Source: Spirochaetales bacterium (GTDB taxonomy: Bacteria > Spirochaetota > Spirochaetia > DSM-2461). From it: 6,842 nucleotides of DNA. Each line of letters starts with the position of its first letter. Within the stretch, counting starts at the first letter, position 1. Of this stretch, positions 5,786 to 6,842 are shown one piece after another. The notes under the pieces are model-generated. The model made no database searches. It had not been told where the DNA came from and worked only from the letters and a program-made list of their open reading frames with translations. The position numbers and the translations under genes were made by a program. The DNA is taken from contig PDRU01000030.1 of the NCBI GenBank assembly GCA_002748225.1, positions 1 to 6,842 on the forward strand. Reading direction: 5' to 3'.

Positions 5786-6139
5786 ATGAAAAAATCAGCA
5801 GAAAATCATTTTGTCCGGCATTCCTGCTGCGACATTCGGGAAGAAAAAGACAAGATTGTAATGCGCCTGGAAATGCCGGGCGTCACAAAAGACAACCTGA
5901 ATATAAACGTGGACGGCAGCAAGCTGATCATTGAGGGTCAACGCCCGGAAGAAAAGATTCAGGGCAAATGGCTGGTAAGGGAAATCCGCTCCGGAAACTA
6001 CCGGATGGAATACACCATCGATGAAACCATTGACCGCAACGCCATTGAGGCCACCCTCAGCCAGGGCGTTCTGGTTCTGAGCCTGGGCATCTCCGAGGCC
6101 GTTAAACCCCGGAAAATAGAAGTTGTCAGTATCTCCTGA
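5786..6139 (+). CDS. Short, divergent small heat-shock protein, Hsp20 family (second of pair)
   Basis: 117 residues, nearly all alpha-crystallin domain. It starts almost directly with 'CCDIREEKDKIVMRLEMPGVTKDNLNINVDGSKLIIEG' (14-51) and has the family 'GVLVLSL' strand at 94-100. It ends 'RKIEVVSIS' with an I-x-V anchor (Ile111-Glu-Val113). The N-terminal arm is only about 14 residues, against about 45 in its neighbour, and the usual 'YGSFsR...LP' is replaced by 'SGNYRMEYTID'. In the family the N-terminal arm drives higher oligomer formation and substrate capture, so this protein may form dimers or co-assemble with the first gene product (inference). ATG preceded by AGGAGG (5774-5779) six bases upstream, overlapping the previous stop codon; translation is closely linked. 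A strong terminator follows at 6163-6207. No similar gene is seen elsewhere in the window. Confidence 0.9.
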   Translation: MKKSAENHFVRHSCCDIREEKDKIVMRLEMPGVTKDNLNINVDGSKLIIEGQRPEEKIQGKWLVREIRSGNYRMEYTIDETIDRNAIEATLSQGVLVLSLGISEAVKPRKIEVVSIS

Positions 6140-6162
6140 GAGTCCGCGTAATAACATATGCC

Positions 6163-6207
6163 GGCCCCGGCTGGAAGGCTGAAGAGTCTTTCACCGGGGC
6201 CTTTCTT
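6163..6207 (+). terminator. Strong rho-independent terminator after the Hsp20 pair
   Basis: GGCCCCGG (6163-6170) and CCGGGGCC (6194-6201) are perfectly complementary. The stem extends inward by TGGAA / TTTCA with one bulged C, giving about 13 pairs. TTTCTT follows. It separates the hsp20 unit from the downstream kinase gene. Confidence 0.85.
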
Positions 6208-6222
6208 ATGGATTCGCTCCGT

Positions 6223-6247
6223 GTTTCAGTATAGAATGTGCTGAAAC
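6223..6247. promoter_or_regulatory. Perfect inverted repeat around a -10-like box, candidate operator/promoter of the kinase gene
   Basis: GTTTCAG (6223-6229) and CTGAAAC (6241-6247) are exact inverse complements separated by 11 bases that contain TATAGAAT (6230-6237). This looks like a repressor or activator site lying over a -10 region. If TATAGA (6230-6235) is the -10, the start would be near 6242 and the leader about 48 bases. No good -35 is visible. It does not match CIRCE, NrdR or Fur consensus sites as I know them. Confidence 0.45.
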
Positions 6248-6275
6248 TTTTACCGATGGGGACAGCCTTTGAACA

Positions 6276-6281
6276 AAGGAG
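6276..6281 (+). promoter_or_regulatory. Ribosome binding site fixing the GTG start of the kinase gene
   Basis: AAGGAG followed by eight bases then GTG at 6290. An in-frame TTG at 6284 is only two bases from the site, too close, so GTG is preferred. No in-frame ATG lies near. Confidence 0.7.
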
Positions 6282-6289
6282 ACTTGCCT

Positions 6290-6842
6290 GTGATAATTAT
6301 TGAAGGACAGATCGGTGCCGGAAAAACCACCATGGGTGAGATTCTGGAACGCCGTTTCGGTATTCCCCTGTACCGGGAACTGGCCAATCCCGACACAATG
6401 AAACTGTTAAACCTGTTTTACGCAGACAAAAAACGCTGGGCCTTTACCCTGCAGGTTCATTTTCTTAACGAACGTTTCCGCATGATCAAGGATATACACA
6501 AGGCCGGCGGCGGTCTTCTGGACCGTTCCATTTTCGGAGACAGAATCTTTGCCGAACTGCTTCACGGTGACGGCGACATGTCCAATGAAGAATTTCACTC
6601 CTACTGCACTCTGCTGGACAACATGCTCGAACACGCAAAACCGCCGGCTTTGCTGATTTACCTGGACTGCTCAGTTGACGCCGCCGTGGAACGGATTTCC
6701 ATCCGGAACCGGGGGCTTGAATCAGGAATTCCCCGCGAATATCTTGAAAACCTGAATACCAGATACCTCAAATGGTACGATGAATACACCTATTCCCCTA
6801 AACTGAAAATAGACACCGAAGCTTTTGATATAAACCGGCCGG
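6290..6842 (+). CDS. Deoxynucleoside kinase (dAK/dGK family), C-terminus cut by window edge
   Basis: 184 codons are present, and family members run to about 205-220, so only the last few dozen residues are missing. It phosphorylates a deoxynucleoside with ATP to the 5'-monophosphate, the first step of deoxynucleotide salvage, in the cytoplasm. Walker A loop GQIGAGKT (6-13) right at the N-terminus; 'FTLQVHFLNERF' (52-63) with Gln55 at the base-contacting position; the family DRS motif (78-80) in 'LLDRSIFGDRIFAELL'; 'LLIYLDCSVDAAVERISIRNRGLE' (121-144) holding the arginine-rich lid; then 'YLENLNTRYLKWYDEY' (151-166). Substrate choice (dA, dG, dC) cannot be told from these motifs, and thymidylate kinase is ruled out by the DRS and YL..LN.RY pattern. 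GTG start with AAGGAG eight bases upstream. It follows the hsp20 terminator and has its own candidate operator, so it is probably a separate unit. Confidence 0.9.
   Translation, partial: MIIIEGQIGAGKTTMGEILERRFGIPLYRELANPDTMKLLNLFYADKKRWAFTLQVHFLNERFRMIKDIHKAGGGLLDRSIFGDRIFAELLHGDGDMSNEEFHSYCTLLDNMLEHAKPPALLIYLDCSVDAAVERISIRNRGLESGIPREYLENLNTRYLKWYDEYTYSPKLKIDTEAFDINRP

Noticed and set aside
5795..6157. Minus-strand 120-codon open frame opposite the second hsp20 gene
   Set aside because: It mirrors the alpha-crystallin coding frame and lacks its own ribosome site or any recognisable domain.
6407..6634. Minus-strand 75-codon open frame inside the kinase gene
   Set aside because: It is antisense to clear kinase motifs, including DRS and the 'FTLQVHFLNERF' segment; a shadow frame.
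1..6842. CRISPR array, insertion sequence, tRNA or phage genes
   Set aside because: No regularly spaced direct repeats, transposase-like frames, cloverleaf-like segments or phage motifs were seen; the repeated DNA in 4260-5130 is explained by WG-repeat coding.

Overview
The window looks like ordinary chromosomal DNA from a bacterium of moderate GC content. Its likely origin is a spirochaete or a relative. This rests on remembered protein flavour only: the 'CENNDKFA' type of LysA, a lipoprotein with a loose lipobox, and a leading partial gene resembling spirochaetal alpha-amylase N-termini. No rRNA, tRNA, mobile element, CRISPR array or phage gene is visible.

Left half, minus strand (4089 down to 1): a compact run of four genes with good Shine-Dalgarno sites and gaps of 14 bp, 32 bp and a 4-bp ATGA overlap. 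In transcription order they are a diaminopimelate decarboxylase (lysA), a bifunctional-nuclease (BFN/DUF151) protein with a C-terminal UVR motif, a GH77 4-alpha-glucanotransferase of the DPE2-like, insertion-bearing type (malQ), and the start of a gene that leaves the window, possibly a second glucan-active enzyme. Lysine synthesis and glucan metabolism are therefore probably co-transcribed.

Centre, plus strand: a short divergent promoter region (about 4090-4157) leads to a lipoprotein built almost wholly of WG repeats. Its best -10 box sits so close to the start codon that the message may be leaderless.

Right half, plus strand: a 172-bp regulatory gap holds a near-consensus sigma-54 (-24/-12) promoter with GG and GC exactly 10 bp apart. 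About 126 bp upstream of the predicted transcription start is a 23-bp dyad suited to an enhancer-binding protein. They precede two tandem small heat-shock proteins (Hsp20), ending at a strong intrinsic terminator. After a further gap with a perfect 7-bp inverted repeat around a -10-like box comes a deoxynucleoside kinase, cut by the window's right edge.

I see no unknown multi-gene system. The most notable signal is the sigma-54 control region with its dyad in front of the Hsp20 pair; next are the dyad operator before the kinase and the insertion-bearing MalQ.
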